Shown in pieces: positions 49,931-59,397 of a stretch of DNA of 64,000 nt. Origin of the DNA: Actinoplanes oblitus (GTDB lineage Bacteria; Actinomycetota; Actinomycetes; Mycobacteriales; Micromonosporaceae); assembly GCF_030252345.1 (NCBI RefSeq), contig NZ_CP126980.1, positions 6,525,501 to 6,589,500 on the forward strand, written 5' to 3'. Numbering within the stretch: position 1 is the stretch's first letter; each line of letters starts with the position of its first letter. Under the pieces are notes generated by a model. The model worked only from the letters and a program-made list of their open reading frames with translations, did no database searches and was not told the DNA's origin. Both the position numbers and the translations under genes were made by a program.

Positions 49931-50647
49931 ATGAACCTGCCTCCGGAGGTACGCGCGCTCACCCGGACCCGTCTCGACGCGGAGTCCGCCGACTGGTACC
50001 TGGGCCAGGCCCGCCCCTCGATCGCCTACCAGGTGGCCGACGAGGGCTGGAGCGCGATCGGCGGCGATCCCGCGGTGGCCGCCTTCGACTGGCCGGAGTA
50101 CCAGGGCGAGCCCATGCTGATGCTGGCGCAGATCGACTGCGCCGAGGCGGCCACCCTGCTCGGCGACGCCTGGCCGTTCCCGGAGCGGGGCCGCCTGCTG
50201 TTCTTCCACGACGACGACTTCCGCGCACCCTGGCCCGGCCCGGCCGGCGACGACGGCTGCCACGTCCGGCACGTCGCCACCACCCCGGTCGCCCCACTGC
50301 CGGACCGCCGCCGCACCATCCCGGTCCTCCCCCTGGACCCCACCCCGCAGGCCACCCTCCCCGGCTGGGAGGACGGCCTCGACCTCGCCGCCCACGTCAC
50401 CGACCCGCGCGAGTTGAGCCACCTCCAGGAGGAACTCCGCCCGCTGCTACCCACGCCGAGCCACCGCCTCCTCGGCCACCACGACAAGCGCGCCACCCCG
50501 GTCCCCGGACACCGTCCCCTGCTCCAGGTCGCCGCCGAGGAGGGCACCGCCTGGGGCGAGGTGGTAGCCGTCACCTTCTGGATCCCGGAGGCCGACCTGT
50601 CCACCGCCACCCTCACCGACGTCCGCCGCACCTACGAGGTCGCCTGA
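49931..50647 (+). CDS. DUF1963 (YwqG-like) protein
   Basis: 238 residues from ATG 49931; longer frames reach into the promoter region and lack coding character. The pattern of acidic and aromatic blocks (LMLAQIDCAEA, GRLLFFHDDDF, CHVRHVATTP, SHRLLGHHDK, GWEDGLDLAAHV) fits the DUF1963/YwqG family, cytosolic proteins of unknown biochemical role. Single gene. Confidence 0.72.
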   Translation: MNLPPEVRALTRTRLDAESADWYLGQARPSIAYQVADEGWSAIGGDPAVAAFDWPEYQGEPMLMLAQIDCAEAATLLGDAWPFPERGRLLFFHDDDFRAPWPGPAGDDGCHVRHVATTPVAPLPDRRRTIPVLPLDPTPQATLPGWEDGLDLAAHVTDPRELSHLQEELRPLLPTPSHRLLGHHDKRATPVPGHRPLLQVAAEEGTAWGEVVAVTFWIPEADLSTATLTDVRRTYEVA

Positions 50648-50785
50648 CCCGTGCACTCCCGCCAGGCGACCCGACCCGCGCGGCGGCGGCATGCGACCCG
50701 TGACCGCCGATGGCCGGAGCGTCGCACGGCTGGCTCGACCAGTGGCGCGGGACCGGGCACGCGGGACGACGGGAAAGCGGTCCAG

Positions 50786-51022
50786 TCAGGAGGAGCCATC
50801 GGGGTAGTAGAGGCCCAGGGCGAGGGCGACGGCGGCGAGCGGAAGCGGCAGGAGCCATTCCAGGGAGCCGGTGCCGTGGTCCGGGTCGAAGGCGGTGACG
50901 TGCTCGATCCAGGCGGGGAGCAGTGCTGCCACGAACATCAGCACAGCGCCGCTCACGGCCAGGATCAACCGGACGCGGGTCCGGCGGGCGGGACGGGGCG
51001 GGTGCACGCGGTCGCTCCTCAT
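50786..51022 (-). CDS. Very small two-helix membrane protein
   Basis: 78 residues from ATG 51022. A basic N-terminus (VHPPRPARRTRVR) is followed by two transmembrane helices (about 18-38 and 55-73) joined by an acidic loop (FDPDHGTGS). The longer upstream frame looks non-coding. Function unknown. Confidence 0.5.
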   Translation of the reverse strand: MRSDRVHPPRPARRTRVRLILAVSGAVLMFVAALLPAWIEHVTAFDPDHGTGSLEWLLPLPLAAVALALGLYYPDGSS

Positions 51023-51174
51023 GCGGAAACGGTTCGCGCGATCGGGGGCCGTTGTCAATGCCGATGCCGCTGACGTGACAATCGCGTCCGCCGCCGGGGC
51101 ACCGGATCGAGGGCCGGCCGCCGGGGCGGCGGGCACGGCACGGGTGAACCGGCGGCCGGGAAACGTGACGCCGG

Positions 51175-51208
51175 CCGCCCGCCCCGGAGAAGAGGCCGGG
51201 GCGGGCGG
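51175..51208 (-). terminator. Terminator hairpin after the pectate lyase gene
   Basis: CCGCCCGCCCCGG (51175-51187) pairs perfectly with CCGGGGCGGGCGG (51196-51208), 24 bases beyond the leftward pectate lyase stop. Confidence 0.82.
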
Positions 51209-51232
51209 GTGCTCAGGGCGTACGCGAAAGGG

Positions 51233-52513
51233 TTATTTCAGACTGAGGCGGCCCGCCCCGGACTGGGCATCGACCACAGCGGGCACCTGGGCGGTCGGCG
51301 TGAGCGGGCCGGGCCGCAGCACCGGGGTCCACCCCGCGTCCGCGGCCAGGTCCGGGTCATGGGTGGCGTTGTACTCGGCCAGCAGGTTCACCTCGGTGAT
51401 CTTGCCGGTGCCGACCCGGGTGAGGGTGCCCTTCTCGGTCATCCCGGCGCCGCCCCAGTCGTGGACGACGGCGTCGAGCGGGATGTCGGCGCTGCGCAGG
51501 AAGAAGTTGTTCTCCGCGTAGATCGCCGAGTGGACGCCGACACCCCAGGAGTACTGGTAGGTGTCCTCGTCGGTGGCGTAGTAGTAGTTGTCGTAGACGT
51601 CGACCTGTCCGAATCGGACACGCGGGACGCGCTGGCCGGTGTTGGCGAATTTGTTGTGGTGGATCGTGACGCGCAGCTTGCCGACGTCCGCGCCGACCGT
51701 GTTGGTGGAGCCGATCAGCATCGTCTTGTCGTGTTCCTGGAAGACGTTGTACGAGATCGTCACCAGGTCGGAGGCCCGGATCACGTCGAGCGCGCCGTCG
51801 TGCACCTGGTACGGACGCCCGTAGTACAGCGGCTGGTCCGCGTCCACGTTGTCGCCGTCGCTGAACGTGTTGTGGTCCGCCCAGACATGGGTGGACCCGG
51901 TCAGCGTGATCAGGTCGTAGGCGGAGTTCCAGTTGCCGGCCGCGCCGTCGGTCGGGTCCCAGAGCGGGAAGCAGTCGGCGGCGTCCTCCAGCCGCAGATT
52001 GCGGATGATCACGTTGTCGGCACCCGACACCAGCAGGTTCAGCCCGACCAGCCGGGCGTTTGCCAGGCCGAGGATGGTCGTGTTCGACGGCACCTTGAGC
52101 TGGACGTCGGCGGCCTGGTTCTTGGCGGACCGGACCCGGGCGTCCTCGAGGGGACCGGTCGGCTTGGTGGTCACCCCCTGGTAGGCGGCGAGGAAGGCGT
52201 CGAGCGAGTACGCCGGGTCGGCGTAGGAGGCGCAGTCGCCGTCGGGCCGGAGGGTGCCGGCGACCAGCACGATCCGCGGCGCGGTGTCGGCCGGGTCGAG
52301 GGCGGCGGCGAGTTCGTCACGGGTACGGACCAGGTGGACGTGAGCGGCGTCAGCGGCCGCGCCGCCGGTGGTGCCGGACGCCCAGCCGTCGTCGACCGGG
52401 AGGACGTCGCGGGCGGCGGCCGGGACGGGGCCGGGCGCGGCCGAGGCGGGGACGGTGGCGACGCCGGCGAGGAGGAGGCCGAACGTCGCCGCGAGAGCGG
52501 TTCTTCGGGGCAT
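51233..52513 (-). CDS. Secreted pectate lyase (PL1 type)
   Basis: 426 residues, signal peptide of about 25 (ending PASAA). A right-handed beta-helix is indicated by repeated short strands (NTTILGLAN, DNVIIRNLRLED, STHVWADHNTFSDGDN, LVTISYNVFQEHDK, LRVTIHHNKFAN). The family motifs VWxDHNTF and RVPRVRFGQVDVYDNYYY are present; the Asp groups bind Ca2+ and the Arg of the second is the catalytic base region. It should split polygalacturonate into unsaturated oligomers outside the cell, feeding the hexuronate genes beside it. Confidence 0.87.
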   Translation of the reverse strand: MPRRTALAATFGLLLAGVATVPASAAPGPVPAAARDVLPVDDGWASGTTGGAAADAAHVHLVRTRDELAAALDPADTAPRIVLVAGTLRPDGDCASYADPAYSLDAFLAAYQGVTTKPTGPLEDARVRSAKNQAADVQLKVPSNTTILGLANARLVGLNLLVSGADNVIIRNLRLEDAADCFPLWDPTDGAAGNWNSAYDLITLTGSTHVWADHNTFSDGDNVDADQPLYYGRPYQVHDGALDVIRASDLVTISYNVFQEHDKTMLIGSTNTVGADVGKLRVTIHHNKFANTGQRVPRVRFGQVDVYDNYYYATDEDTYQYSWGVGVHSAIYAENNFFLRSADIPLDAVVHDWGGAGMTEKGTLTRVGTGKITEVNLLAEYNATHDPDLAADAGWTPVLRPGPLTPTAQVPAVVDAQSGAGRLSLK

Positions 52514-52595
52514 GGGTCACTCCAAAAGCGACACAAAATCGGATTTATAGGGCACCGGACGGCCGTGCGGGATCACGGAAACCGGACAGCGGGGG

Positions 52596-52934
52596 TCAGG
52601 CGGGGCTGGGCTCCAGGTGCATCCACACGAAGATCAGCGGCTCGGCGCCCCGGCTGATCAGGTGGTGGTCCTCACCCGGCTCGAAGAGCACCGCCTCGCC
52701 GGCCTGGAACTCGTCCACCTCGGCACCGTCCACCTCGATCGCCCCGCTACCCCGCACGATCACGAAGATCTCGGGCACCGGGTGCACGTGCCGCCCCGGT
52801 TCGTCGTGGGTCCGGAAGTTCGGCTCCGGATAGACCCGGAAACCGCCTTTCTGTACGACGTGGCCGGGCAGCACGCTGGTGAACGTGGGCCCCCGGTGGT
52901 GGGCCTGGAACTCAGCGATGCTCAGCTTGCGCAT
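52596..52934 (-). CDS. Small cupin, possible KdgF-like protein
   Basis: 112 residues, one cupin barrel: GRHVHPVPEIFVIVRGSG (His-x-His-x4-Glu metal motif), then FEPGEDHHLIS with the second-motif His. ATG 52934 lies within the last 23 bases of the oxidoreductase gene and has its own GAGAGGAG site, so coupling is likely. KdgF-type cupins of this size open unsaturated uronates released by pectate lyases, a role that fits the locus; this is inference from context. Confidence 0.75.
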   Translation of the reverse strand: MRKLSIAEFQAHHRGPTFTSVLPGHVVQKGGFRVYPEPNFRTHDEPGRHVHPVPEIFVIVRGSGAIEVDGAEVDEFQAGEAVLFEPGEDHHLISRGAEPLIFVWMHLEPSPA

Positions 52935-54003
52935 GGGTCACTCCTCTCTCGTCGAAGGTCACCCGGTGCGGCGGGACCGCCCAGGGCAGGTCCATGTCGG
53001 ACGGCAGCAGTCCGGTGGCGGCGACCCGCCGGACGAGGTCGGCGGCGCCGGGCAGCACCATGCCGCCGCCGTCGGGGTGCGGTGTCGTCGTCGCGATCGG
53101 CGCCGGCGCCGGTGCCGCGACGATCGCCTCGGCGACGGCGGTGAAGGGCCGGGTCCGGTCGAGCGGGGCGATCAGCGGCTCGTCGCCCAGGAGGTTCGCC
53201 AGCAGCCCGGTCCGTCCGGAAATTTCGCGATACGTCGAGTCGCCGGGCAGCCGGACGCGATCGGTGGGGTATTCCAGCACGCTCTCCCCGACCCGGATCT
53301 CCCCCGGCACGAACACCGCCGACGCGAGCGTCACGCCGATCACCATCGTGCGCCCGTCAGCGCCGGTCAGCCGCAGAAAGGTGCAGTCGTCGGTCTGGAT
53401 CTCCCGGGTCCGGTACCGCTCCACCTCCATGGTCATCGGCTGGAACCCGTCGGCCACCGCGAGTGCCTGCATCAGCGCGTGCGCGAACGGGTTGACCAGC
53501 GCCCCGTCGAAGGCCGACTGCCGCCCCGCCCACGGCGCCCGCCGGTAGTAGCTGTCCGGCCGCCACCACGCCCCCGCCGCCGACACGTGATCAGCACCGG
53601 ACACCGCCGCCCGGAAGGTGGCCAGCGCCGCCGACCCGAGCGCCTGGAAACCCACCTGGCACCGCCGCCCGCCGTCCCGCACGGCCCGCGCCAGCACCTC
53701 GTGCTCGGCGAGCGAGACGACCGGCGGTTTCTCCAGGAGCAGGTCCGCCCCGGCGGCCAGGCAGTCCAGCGCGATCGGCAGGTGGGTGTGCGGTGGCGTA
53801 CAGATGATGACCGCGTCCGGGCGGACGGCCGTGAGCATCGCGCGGTGATCGTCGAAGAACGGCACCCCGGGCTCGGGCTCGACAGCGTCGCGGTCGCAGA
53901 GCGCCGCGATCTCCAGCAGGCCGCGTCCGGCCAGGTCGTTCAGCGTACGGCGGTGCGAGTGCCCGTGCCCGCCGGCGCCGATCAGGGCGACCCGCCGGGT
54001 CAT
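52912..54003 (-). CDS. Gfo/Idh/MocA-family oxidoreductase (second of two)
   Basis: 363 residues. Rossmann start VALIGAGGHGHSH, nucleotide motif VIICTPPHTHLPIALDCLAAG, EKPPVVS (the conserved EKP with catalytic Lys), and a C-terminal substrate domain. It is an NAD(P)-dependent sugar or uronate dehydrogenase by family. ATG 54003 overlaps the uxuB-like stop as ATGA. It is distinct from the Gfo/Idh protein at 56857 and may act on a different epimer. Confidence 0.83.
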   Translation of the reverse strand: MTRRVALIGAGGHGHSHRRTLNDLAGRGLLEIAALCDRDAVEPEPGVPFFDDHRAMLTAVRPDAVIICTPPHTHLPIALDCLAAGADLLLEKPPVVSLAEHEVLARAVRDGGRRCQVGFQALGSAALATFRAAVSGADHVSAAGAWWRPDSYYRRAPWAGRQSAFDGALVNPFAHALMQALAVADGFQPMTMEVERYRTREIQTDDCTFLRLTGADGRTMVIGVTLASAVFVPGEIRVGESVLEYPTDRVRLPGDSTYREISGRTGLLANLLGDEPLIAPLDRTRPFTAVAEAIVAAPAPAPIATTTPHPDGGGMVLPGAADLVRRVAATGLLPSDMDLPWAVPPHRVTFDERGVTHAQAEHR

Positions 54004-55451
54004 CGGCCGGCCGCCGCGATGGTCGCCGCCGCACCGTGCCGGTCCAGCTCGGCGACCCAGCGGATCAGTTCGGCCCGCAGCTCCGCGTCCCCGGCCAGCG
54101 CCGCCGGGAACACCTCGGTCAGGCCGAGCAGCGCGTCGACCAGCCCCTGCGCGGTGTCCGGCGCGGCGGCGACGACGGCCCCGATCCGGGCCGCCAGCGG
54201 ATCGTCGAGCGGCAGCGCGGACCCGTCGTCGGCATACCCGCGCACGAACCGCATCCAGCCGGCCAGCACCAGCGCGGCCCACACCGGCACCGCCCCGGCC
54301 CGGCGCCGGTCGGCGATGGTGCCGAGCAGCCGGTGCGGCAACTTCTGCGTCCCGTCCATGGCCACCTGGTGCGTCCGGTGTCCCAGCTCCCGGTTCGCGA
54401 ACCGCTCCAGCGCGGTCTCGCCGTACCCCCGCACCGTCACCCCGGCCGGCGGATCGATGGTCGGCGCGATGTCCTCGGCCAGGAAGCGCCGCAGGAACCC
54501 GCCCATCCCGGGCAGCTCCAGCGCCTCGGCGATCATCTCGCGACCGGCCAGCGCCCCGAGGTACGCGCAGGCCGAGTGCACCGAGTTCAGCGCCCGCAGT
54601 TTGAGCAGCTCCCACGACCCGACCTCGCCGGTCATGATCGCCCCGGCGGCCCCCCAGTCCGGCCGCCCACCGGGGAACCGGTCCTCGATCACCCACTGGT
54701 GGAACGGCTCCGCCACGACCGGAACGCTGTCCTGCGCCCCGAGCGCCGCGGCCGCCCGCCGGAGGTGGTCCGCGCTGGTCGCCGGCACGATCCGGTCCAC
54801 CATGGTGGCCGGGAACTCCACCCCGGCGGGCAGCCGCGCCCCGGCCACCTCCAGCGCCTGCTCGACCATCCCGCGGATCCGCGGCCCGTTGCCCTGCAGG
54901 TTGTCGCAGCAGAGCACGGTCAGCGGCGCCTCGCGGACCAGCAGTGCCCGGGCCAGCAGCGCCGGCACGCTGACCGGCGGGCTCGCCCCGGTCAGTTCGG
55001 CCCGCAACGCGTCGTCGAGCAGCAGTTTCCCGTCCGGCCCGAGCCGGTACGCCTTCTCCGTCACGGTCAGCGACACGATCCGGATCGCCGGGTCGGTGAT
55101 CGCCGCCAGGATGCCGTACGGGTCGCCGGCGACGTGCCCGAGTCCCGCCATGATCCCGACCGCCCGGGCGTGGTCCGGCCCGCCGCCGACGGTCAGCACG
55201 CTGTACAGCCGGTCCTGGGCCCGCAGCTTGTCGACGATCTCCCGGGAGCGCGGCGCGACCCCGACGATCCCCCAGTCACCGCCGCTGGCCGCGACCGCCG
55301 CCTCGGTGTAGACGGCCTGGTGGGCCCGGTGGAACGCGCCGAGCCCGAGGTGCAGGATGCCGGGCCGGACGTCGCCGGGCCGGACCGCGGGACGGCACTC
55401 CGGGGCGAGCCCGGGCAGCGCGGCGGCGCCGAGTGTGGTGGTCACCGTCAT
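54000..55451 (-). CDS. Mannitol-dehydrogenase-family reductase (UxuB/UxaB-like)
   Basis: 483 residues: ILHLGLGAFHRAHQAVYTE (NAD site), TVTEKAY, LLCCDNLQGNG near residue 190, and ELLKLRALNSVHSACAYLG, where Lys and Asn-x-x-His are the catalytic group of the long-chain polyol dehydrogenases. Next to uxaC this fits reduction of fructuronate to mannonate (UxuB) or tagaturonate to altronate (UxaB); sequence alone does not decide. Overlaps neighbours at both ends with ATGA. Confidence 0.85.
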   Translation of the reverse strand: MTVTTTLGAAALPGLAPECRPAVRPGDVRPGILHLGLGAFHRAHQAVYTEAAVAASGGDWGIVGVAPRSREIVDKLRAQDRLYSVLTVGGGPDHARAVGIMAGLGHVAGDPYGILAAITDPAIRIVSLTVTEKAYRLGPDGKLLLDDALRAELTGASPPVSVPALLARALLVREAPLTVLCCDNLQGNGPRIRGMVEQALEVAGARLPAGVEFPATMVDRIVPATSADHLRRAAAALGAQDSVPVVAEPFHQWVIEDRFPGGRPDWGAAGAIMTGEVGSWELLKLRALNSVHSACAYLGALAGREMIAEALELPGMGGFLRRFLAEDIAPTIDPPAGVTVRGYGETALERFANRELGHRTHQVAMDGTQKLPHRLLGTIADRRRAGAVPVWAALVLAGWMRFVRGYADDGSALPLDDPLAARIGAVVAAAPDTAQGLVDALLGLTEVFPAALAGDAELRAELIRWVAELDRHGAAATIAAAGR

Positions 55452-56860
55452 GCCGCCGGCCCGTCCAGCCGGAAGACCTTCTTCGGCAGGTGATAGGCCA
55501 GGTCGGCGATGGTCTCGGCGGCCTCGTCGAGCGGCAGCCGGTCCTCGGCCACCAGCCGGGCGAGGAACCCGGCGTCGATCCGGCGGGCCACGTCGTGCCG
55601 GGCCGGGATGGAGCAGAAGGCCCGGGTGTCGTCGACGAAGCCGGCGGTGTTGTAGAAGCCGGCCGTCTCGGTGACCGTCTCGCGGAACCGGCGCAGTCCC
55701 TCCGGGCTGTCCAGGAACCACCACGGGGCGCCCAGGTAGAGCGCCGCGTACCCGCCGGCGAGCGGGGCGAGTTCCCTGGTGAACGCAGTCTCGTCGAGGG
55801 TGTAGAGGACGATCCGCAGCCGCGGGTCGTCGCCGTACCGGTCCAGCAGCGGCCGCAGCGCCTGGACGTACTCGGTCGCCGACGGGATGTCGCCACCGAC
55901 GTCGCGGCCGTGCCGGGCGTACAGGGCGGTGTTGTGGTTGCGCACCGAGCCCGGGTGCAGCTGCATGACCAGGCCGTCCTCCAGGGACATCCTGGCGAAC
56001 TCGACGAGCATGTGCGCCCGGAACACCTCGGCGTCCGCGGCGTCGGCGGCACCGCCCAGGCCCTTGCGGTAGAGCAGGGCCGCCTCGCCCTCGGCGAGGT
56101 CGGCGGTGGCGGCGGTCGGATGCCCGTGGTCCGAGCTGGTCGCGCCGGCCGCGATGAACAGCTCGCGGCGGGCCCGCAACGCGGCCAGGAAGCCGGGGTA
56201 GGTCCCGACGTCCTGCCCGGTCAGCTCGCCGAGCGCGGCGACCCGCTGGGCCCAGCCGGCCCACTCCATGTCGACCAGGTTGTCCGGCCGGAACGTGGTG
56301 ATCACCCGGCCGCCCGGTCCGCCCCAGCCGTCGGCGGCCAGCTTGGCGTGCGCGGAGAGGTCGTCAATCGGGCTCTCGGTGGTGGCCAGCACCTCGATGT
56401 TGAACCTGGTGAACAGCGCCCGCGGCCGGAACTCCGGCTCGGCGAGACGGGCCGACAACTCGTCGTAGATCTCGTCGGCGGTGGCCGTACCGAAAGGCTT
56501 GTCGATCGAGAAGACCTCGGCGAACACCTTCTCGGTCCAGAGCCGGGACGGGGTGCCGCGGAACAGGTGCCAGTTCGCGGCGAGCAGGCGCCAGATGGCC
56601 CGGCCGTCGGTCTCCACCTCGCTCCCGTCGACGCTCGGCACGCCCAGCCGGGCGGGTGGGATGCCCTGGCTGGCCAGCATCCGGGTGACGTAGTGATCGG
56701 GCACCACGAACAGCCGGGCCGGGTCGGGGAACGGCTCGTCGTCGGCCAGCAGCGCCGGGTCGACGTGGCCGTGTGGGCTGATCAGCGGCAGGTCGCGGGC
56801 GTGCGCGTAGAGCTCACGGGCGATCTCACGCTGGGTTGCCTCGGCGGGGAACAGAGTCAC
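55448..56860 (-). CDS. uxaC: Glucuronate/uronate isomerase
   Basis: 470 residues from GTG 56860. Typical UxaC start (ARDLPLISPHGHVDP with two metal His), WRLLAANWHLFRGTPSRLW, FNIEVLATTESPIDDL, FRPDNLVDMEW, QLHPGSVRNHN and a TLDETAFTRELAPL segment. It isomerises glucuronate to fructuronate and galacturonate to tagaturonate, the entry step of hexuronate breakdown. Overlaps the upstream oxidoreductase as GTGA and the uxuB-like gene as ATGA. Confidence 0.92.
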   Translation of the reverse strand: MTLFPAEATQREIARELYAHARDLPLISPHGHVDPALLADDEPFPDPARLFVVPDHYVTRMLASQGIPPARLGVPSVDGSEVETDGRAIWRLLAANWHLFRGTPSRLWTEKVFAEVFSIDKPFGTATADEIYDELSARLAEPEFRPRALFTRFNIEVLATTESPIDDLSAHAKLAADGWGGPGGRVITTFRPDNLVDMEWAGWAQRVAALGELTGQDVGTYPGFLAALRARRELFIAAGATSSDHGHPTAATADLAEGEAALLYRKGLGGAADAADAEVFRAHMLVEFARMSLEDGLVMQLHPGSVRNHNTALYARHGRDVGGDIPSATEYVQALRPLLDRYGDDPRLRIVLYTLDETAFTRELAPLAGGYAALYLGAPWWFLDSPEGLRRFRETVTETAGFYNTAGFVDDTRAFCSIPARHDVARRIDAGFLARLVAEDRLPLDEAAETIADLAYHLPKKVFRLDGPAA

Positions 56861-58155
56861 CTGATCTCCTCAAGATCTAGGAGGTCGTGCACGTTGACGG
56901 CCTGTCCGGTCGCCAGGCTTTCGTTGGCGGCCAGGCCGGTGAGCAGGGCTCGGGCGCCGTCCACGGCGTTCGCGGACCGGCCGAGCGGGTCGGCGGGGGC
57001 GTCCGGCCGGATGAGGTCGGCGAGCATGCGCACATCGGCTCCACCGTGCCCCTGCCGGGAGTACCCGTCCACAGTGATCTCACGCGGCGGCGCCCAGAAC
57101 GGTCGGATCAGCAGGCGGCGGGAGCCTCGCTCGGCGTCGGACAGCGCGCCGGGCTCGCCCTTGACCCCGGCGGCCGCGGCCGGGGCGACGTGGTCGGTCT
57201 CGACCACCTCCAGCTCCAGGCGGCCCCGGCTCCCGTTGACCATCACCCGGTAGCCCTCCCACGGGGAGTACGCGGTGAGGTGGTAGCTCATCGAGGCGCC
57301 GCCGGCGTAGCGGACCAGCACCGCCATGTCGTCCTCGATGGACACGCCGGGCGCGAAGACGTTGCGGTCGCGCAGGTAGCCGTCGTACCGCTCGGCCTCC
57401 AGGTACAGCTCGCGCATCGCCGGCTCGTCGGTCATCCGCAGGGCGAACGGATCATCCTCGGCGGCGGCCGCGCCGTGCGCCCGGTCGTAGTCGCGGGCGT
57501 ACCCGTGCCGTTTGCCCTGCTCGCCGTAGAAGAACAGGCGGCCCGCCGCGAAGACCTGCGCCGGCGCGTCGTCGAGCCACCAGTTGACCAGGTCGAAGTG
57601 GTGGCCCGCCTTGTGCACCAGCAGGCCGCCGGAGTTCGCCTTGTCCCGGTGCCAGCGGCGGAAGTAGTCGGCGCCGTGCCGCACGTCGAGCAGCCACTCG
57701 AAGTGCACCGAGCCGATCTCGCCGATCTGCCGCAGCTCCCGCTTCACCGCCTCGTGCAACGGGTTGTAGCGGTAGTTGAAGGTGACCCGGACGCGGCGGC
57801 CGGTCCGGCGCTGCGTCTCCAGGATCCGCCGGCAGCTCGGGGCGTCGACTGTCATCGGCTTCTCGGTGATCGCGTCACAGCCGGCCTCCATGGCCGCGAC
57901 CAGGTACTGCTCGTGGTAGCGGTCGACGGTGGTGATCACCACGACGTCGACGCGTTCCCGCTTGAGCATCTCGGTGAAGTCCTCGGCACGATAGACCGGG
58001 ATGTCGAGGTCATGCCGCCTCTTGTGGACCTCGGGCCGCGCCGGGTTGGTGTCGGCCAGGGCCACCAGCCGCGCGACGTCGGCGTGGTCCCCGGTGAGCG
58101 CCCGGATGAACATCCCGGCTCGGGCGCCGGCTCCCACGAGGGCGTAGCGAATCAC
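56857..58155 (-). CDS. Gfo/Idh/MocA-family oxidoreductase, first gene of uronate operon
   Basis: 432 residues from GTG 58155, preceded by AAGGGAG; a longer frame adds only the leader. Rossmann start RYALVGAGARAGMF, VVVITTVDRYHEQYLVAAMEAG, TEKPMTVD (EKP motif) and VTFNYRYNPLHEAVK. NAD(P)-dependent oxidation of a sugar, uronate or oligouronide end is likely. A perfect LacI-type palindrome lies 15-26 bases before the start codon, so the LacI regulator transcribed divergently probably represses the operon. Confidence 0.85.
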   Translation of the reverse strand: MIRYALVGAGARAGMFIRALTGDHADVARLVALADTNPARPEVHKRRHDLDIPVYRAEDFTEMLKRERVDVVVITTVDRYHEQYLVAAMEAGCDAITEKPMTVDAPSCRRILETQRRTGRRVRVTFNYRYNPLHEAVKRELRQIGEIGSVHFEWLLDVRHGADYFRRWHRDKANSGGLLVHKAGHHFDLVNWWLDDAPAQVFAAGRLFFYGEQGKRHGYARDYDRAHGAAAAEDDPFALRMTDEPAMRELYLEAERYDGYLRDRNVFAPGVSIEDDMAVLVRYAGGASMSYHLTAYSPWEGYRVMVNGSRGRLELEVVETDHVAPAAAAGVKGEPGALSDAERGSRRLLIRPFWAPPREITVDGYSRQGHGGADVRMLADLIRPDAPADPLGRSANAVDGARALLTGLAANESLATGQAVNVHDLLDLEEIR

Positions 58156-58169
58156 GACGGCTCCCTTCG

Positions 58170-58181
58170 GCAAACGTTTGC
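58170..58181. promoter_or_regulatory. LacI-type operator at the uronate operon
   Basis: GCAAACGTTTGC is a perfect palindrome just upstream of the operon's first codon, a position that would block transcription after initiation. A variant lies at 58300-58311. Confidence 0.75.
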
Positions 58182-58288
58182 AACAGATTAGGGATCAGAT
58201 GACGATGCAAGTCAATGCACCGTGTATATATGTCCACTTTTGGTCCACTTAGGTGAAGCGTACGCAACAGAATCGACATCGAAGGGCG

Positions 58289-58317
58289 TTGACACTTCAG
58301 CAACCGTTTGCATTAAT
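58289..58317 (+). promoter_or_regulatory. Promoter with embedded operator, LacI/transporter operon
   Basis: TTGACA at 58289-58294 is followed after 17 bases by ATTAAT (58312-58317), a good -35/-10 pair by bacterial standards. The spacer contains GCAACCGTTTGC (58300-58311), a one-base variant of the palindrome at 58170, so binding there would directly block RNA polymerase and autoregulate the LacI gene. Confidence 0.7.
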
Positions 58318-58363
58318 GGCTCCACCAGAGAGAGCCGGATCACATTCTGCCGAGGAGGACATC

Positions 58364-59389
58364 GTGGCCGTGACCATCCGGGACGTCGCCAAGGCGTCCG
58401 GAGTGCACATCTCCACGGTGTCGCGCACCTTCTCGGCGCCGCACCTGGTCAACCCCGAGACGCGCACGAGGGTGCTGGCCACCGCGGAGGAACTGGGCTA
58501 CCGCCCGAACCGGGCCGCACGGGCACTCATCACCGGACGGACCCACAACATCGGCCTGATCGTGGCCGACATCGCCAACCCGTTCTTCCCGCCCATGATC
58601 AAGGCGGCCGAGACCCACGCGCGGCGGCGCGACTACCACGTCTTCGTCGCCGACACCGACGAGGACCCGGTCGTCGAGACCGACCTCGTCCGGGCCTTGG
58701 CCAAGCAGGTCGACGGGATCCTGCTCTGCAGTCCCCGGATGAGCGACGACCAGATAGAGCTGATGCGCCGCGAGGTGCCGCTGGTCGTCGTGAACCGCCT
58801 GATCGACGGGCTTCCGGCGGTGGTGATGGACGTCGGCGCGGGCGCTCGCTCGGCCGTACGCCATCTCGTCGGCCTGGGCCACCGCCACCTCGTCTACCTG
58901 TCCGGTCCGCGCGGGTCGTGGACCAACCGGGAGATCCGCCGAGCCGCCGGGGTCGCCGCCCGGGCCGGTGGAGCGGACCTCACCGTCCTCGGCCCGCACC
59001 AGCCGGTCTCGTCGGCCGGCGCGGACGCCACCGAGGCCGTGCTCGCCACCGGCGCCACCGCGGTGCTCGCCTACAACGACCTGATGGCCATCGGCCTGCT
59101 GCAGTCGTTGCAGGACCGCGGCGTCGCCGTCCCGGAGCAGATCAGCGTCGTCGGTTTCGACGACATCGCGACCAGCGCGCTGGTCCGGCCCACGCTCACC
59201 ACGGTGGCGAACCCGACCGCGGCCGCCGGGCGCGCCGCCGTCGACATGCTGCTTCAACAGGGCGACGACGGCGCCACCGGACAGGTCACCCTCCGGACCG
59301 ATCTGGTCATCCGCAACTCCACCGGGCCCGGGCCGTACGCCCCGGCCGGCGCGACCGCCGCTCAGGTCGCCGCATACGCCAAGGAGTGA
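58364..59389 (+). CDS. LacI-family regulator of the hexuronate locus
   Basis: 341 residues from GTG 58364 behind GAGGAGG. Helix-turn-helix VTIRDVAKASGVHISTVSRTFS, hinge YRPNRAARALITGRTHNIGLIV, DIANPFFPPMIKAAE, DGILLCSPRM, LVGLGHRHLVYLSGP and ISVVGFDDIATSALVRPTLTTV. It probably binds the two TGCAAACGTTTGCA-like operators in the divergent promoter region and is released by a uronate or oligouronide. Eight bases separate it from the binding-protein gene. Confidence 0.9.
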   Translation: MAVTIRDVAKASGVHISTVSRTFSAPHLVNPETRTRVLATAEELGYRPNRAARALITGRTHNIGLIVADIANPFFPPMIKAAETHARRRDYHVFVADTDEDPVVETDLVRALAKQVDGILLCSPRMSDDQIELMRREVPLVVVNRLIDGLPAVVMDVGAGARSAVRHLVGLGHRHLVYLSGPRGSWTNREIRRAAGVAARAGGADLTVLGPHQPVSSAGADATEAVLATGATAVLAYNDLMAIGLLQSLQDRGVAVPEQISVVGFDDIATSALVRPTLTTVANPTAAAGRAAVDMLLQQGDDGATGQVTLRTDLVIRNSTGPGPYAPAGATAAQVAAYAKE

Positions 59390-59397
59390 CCCACCCC

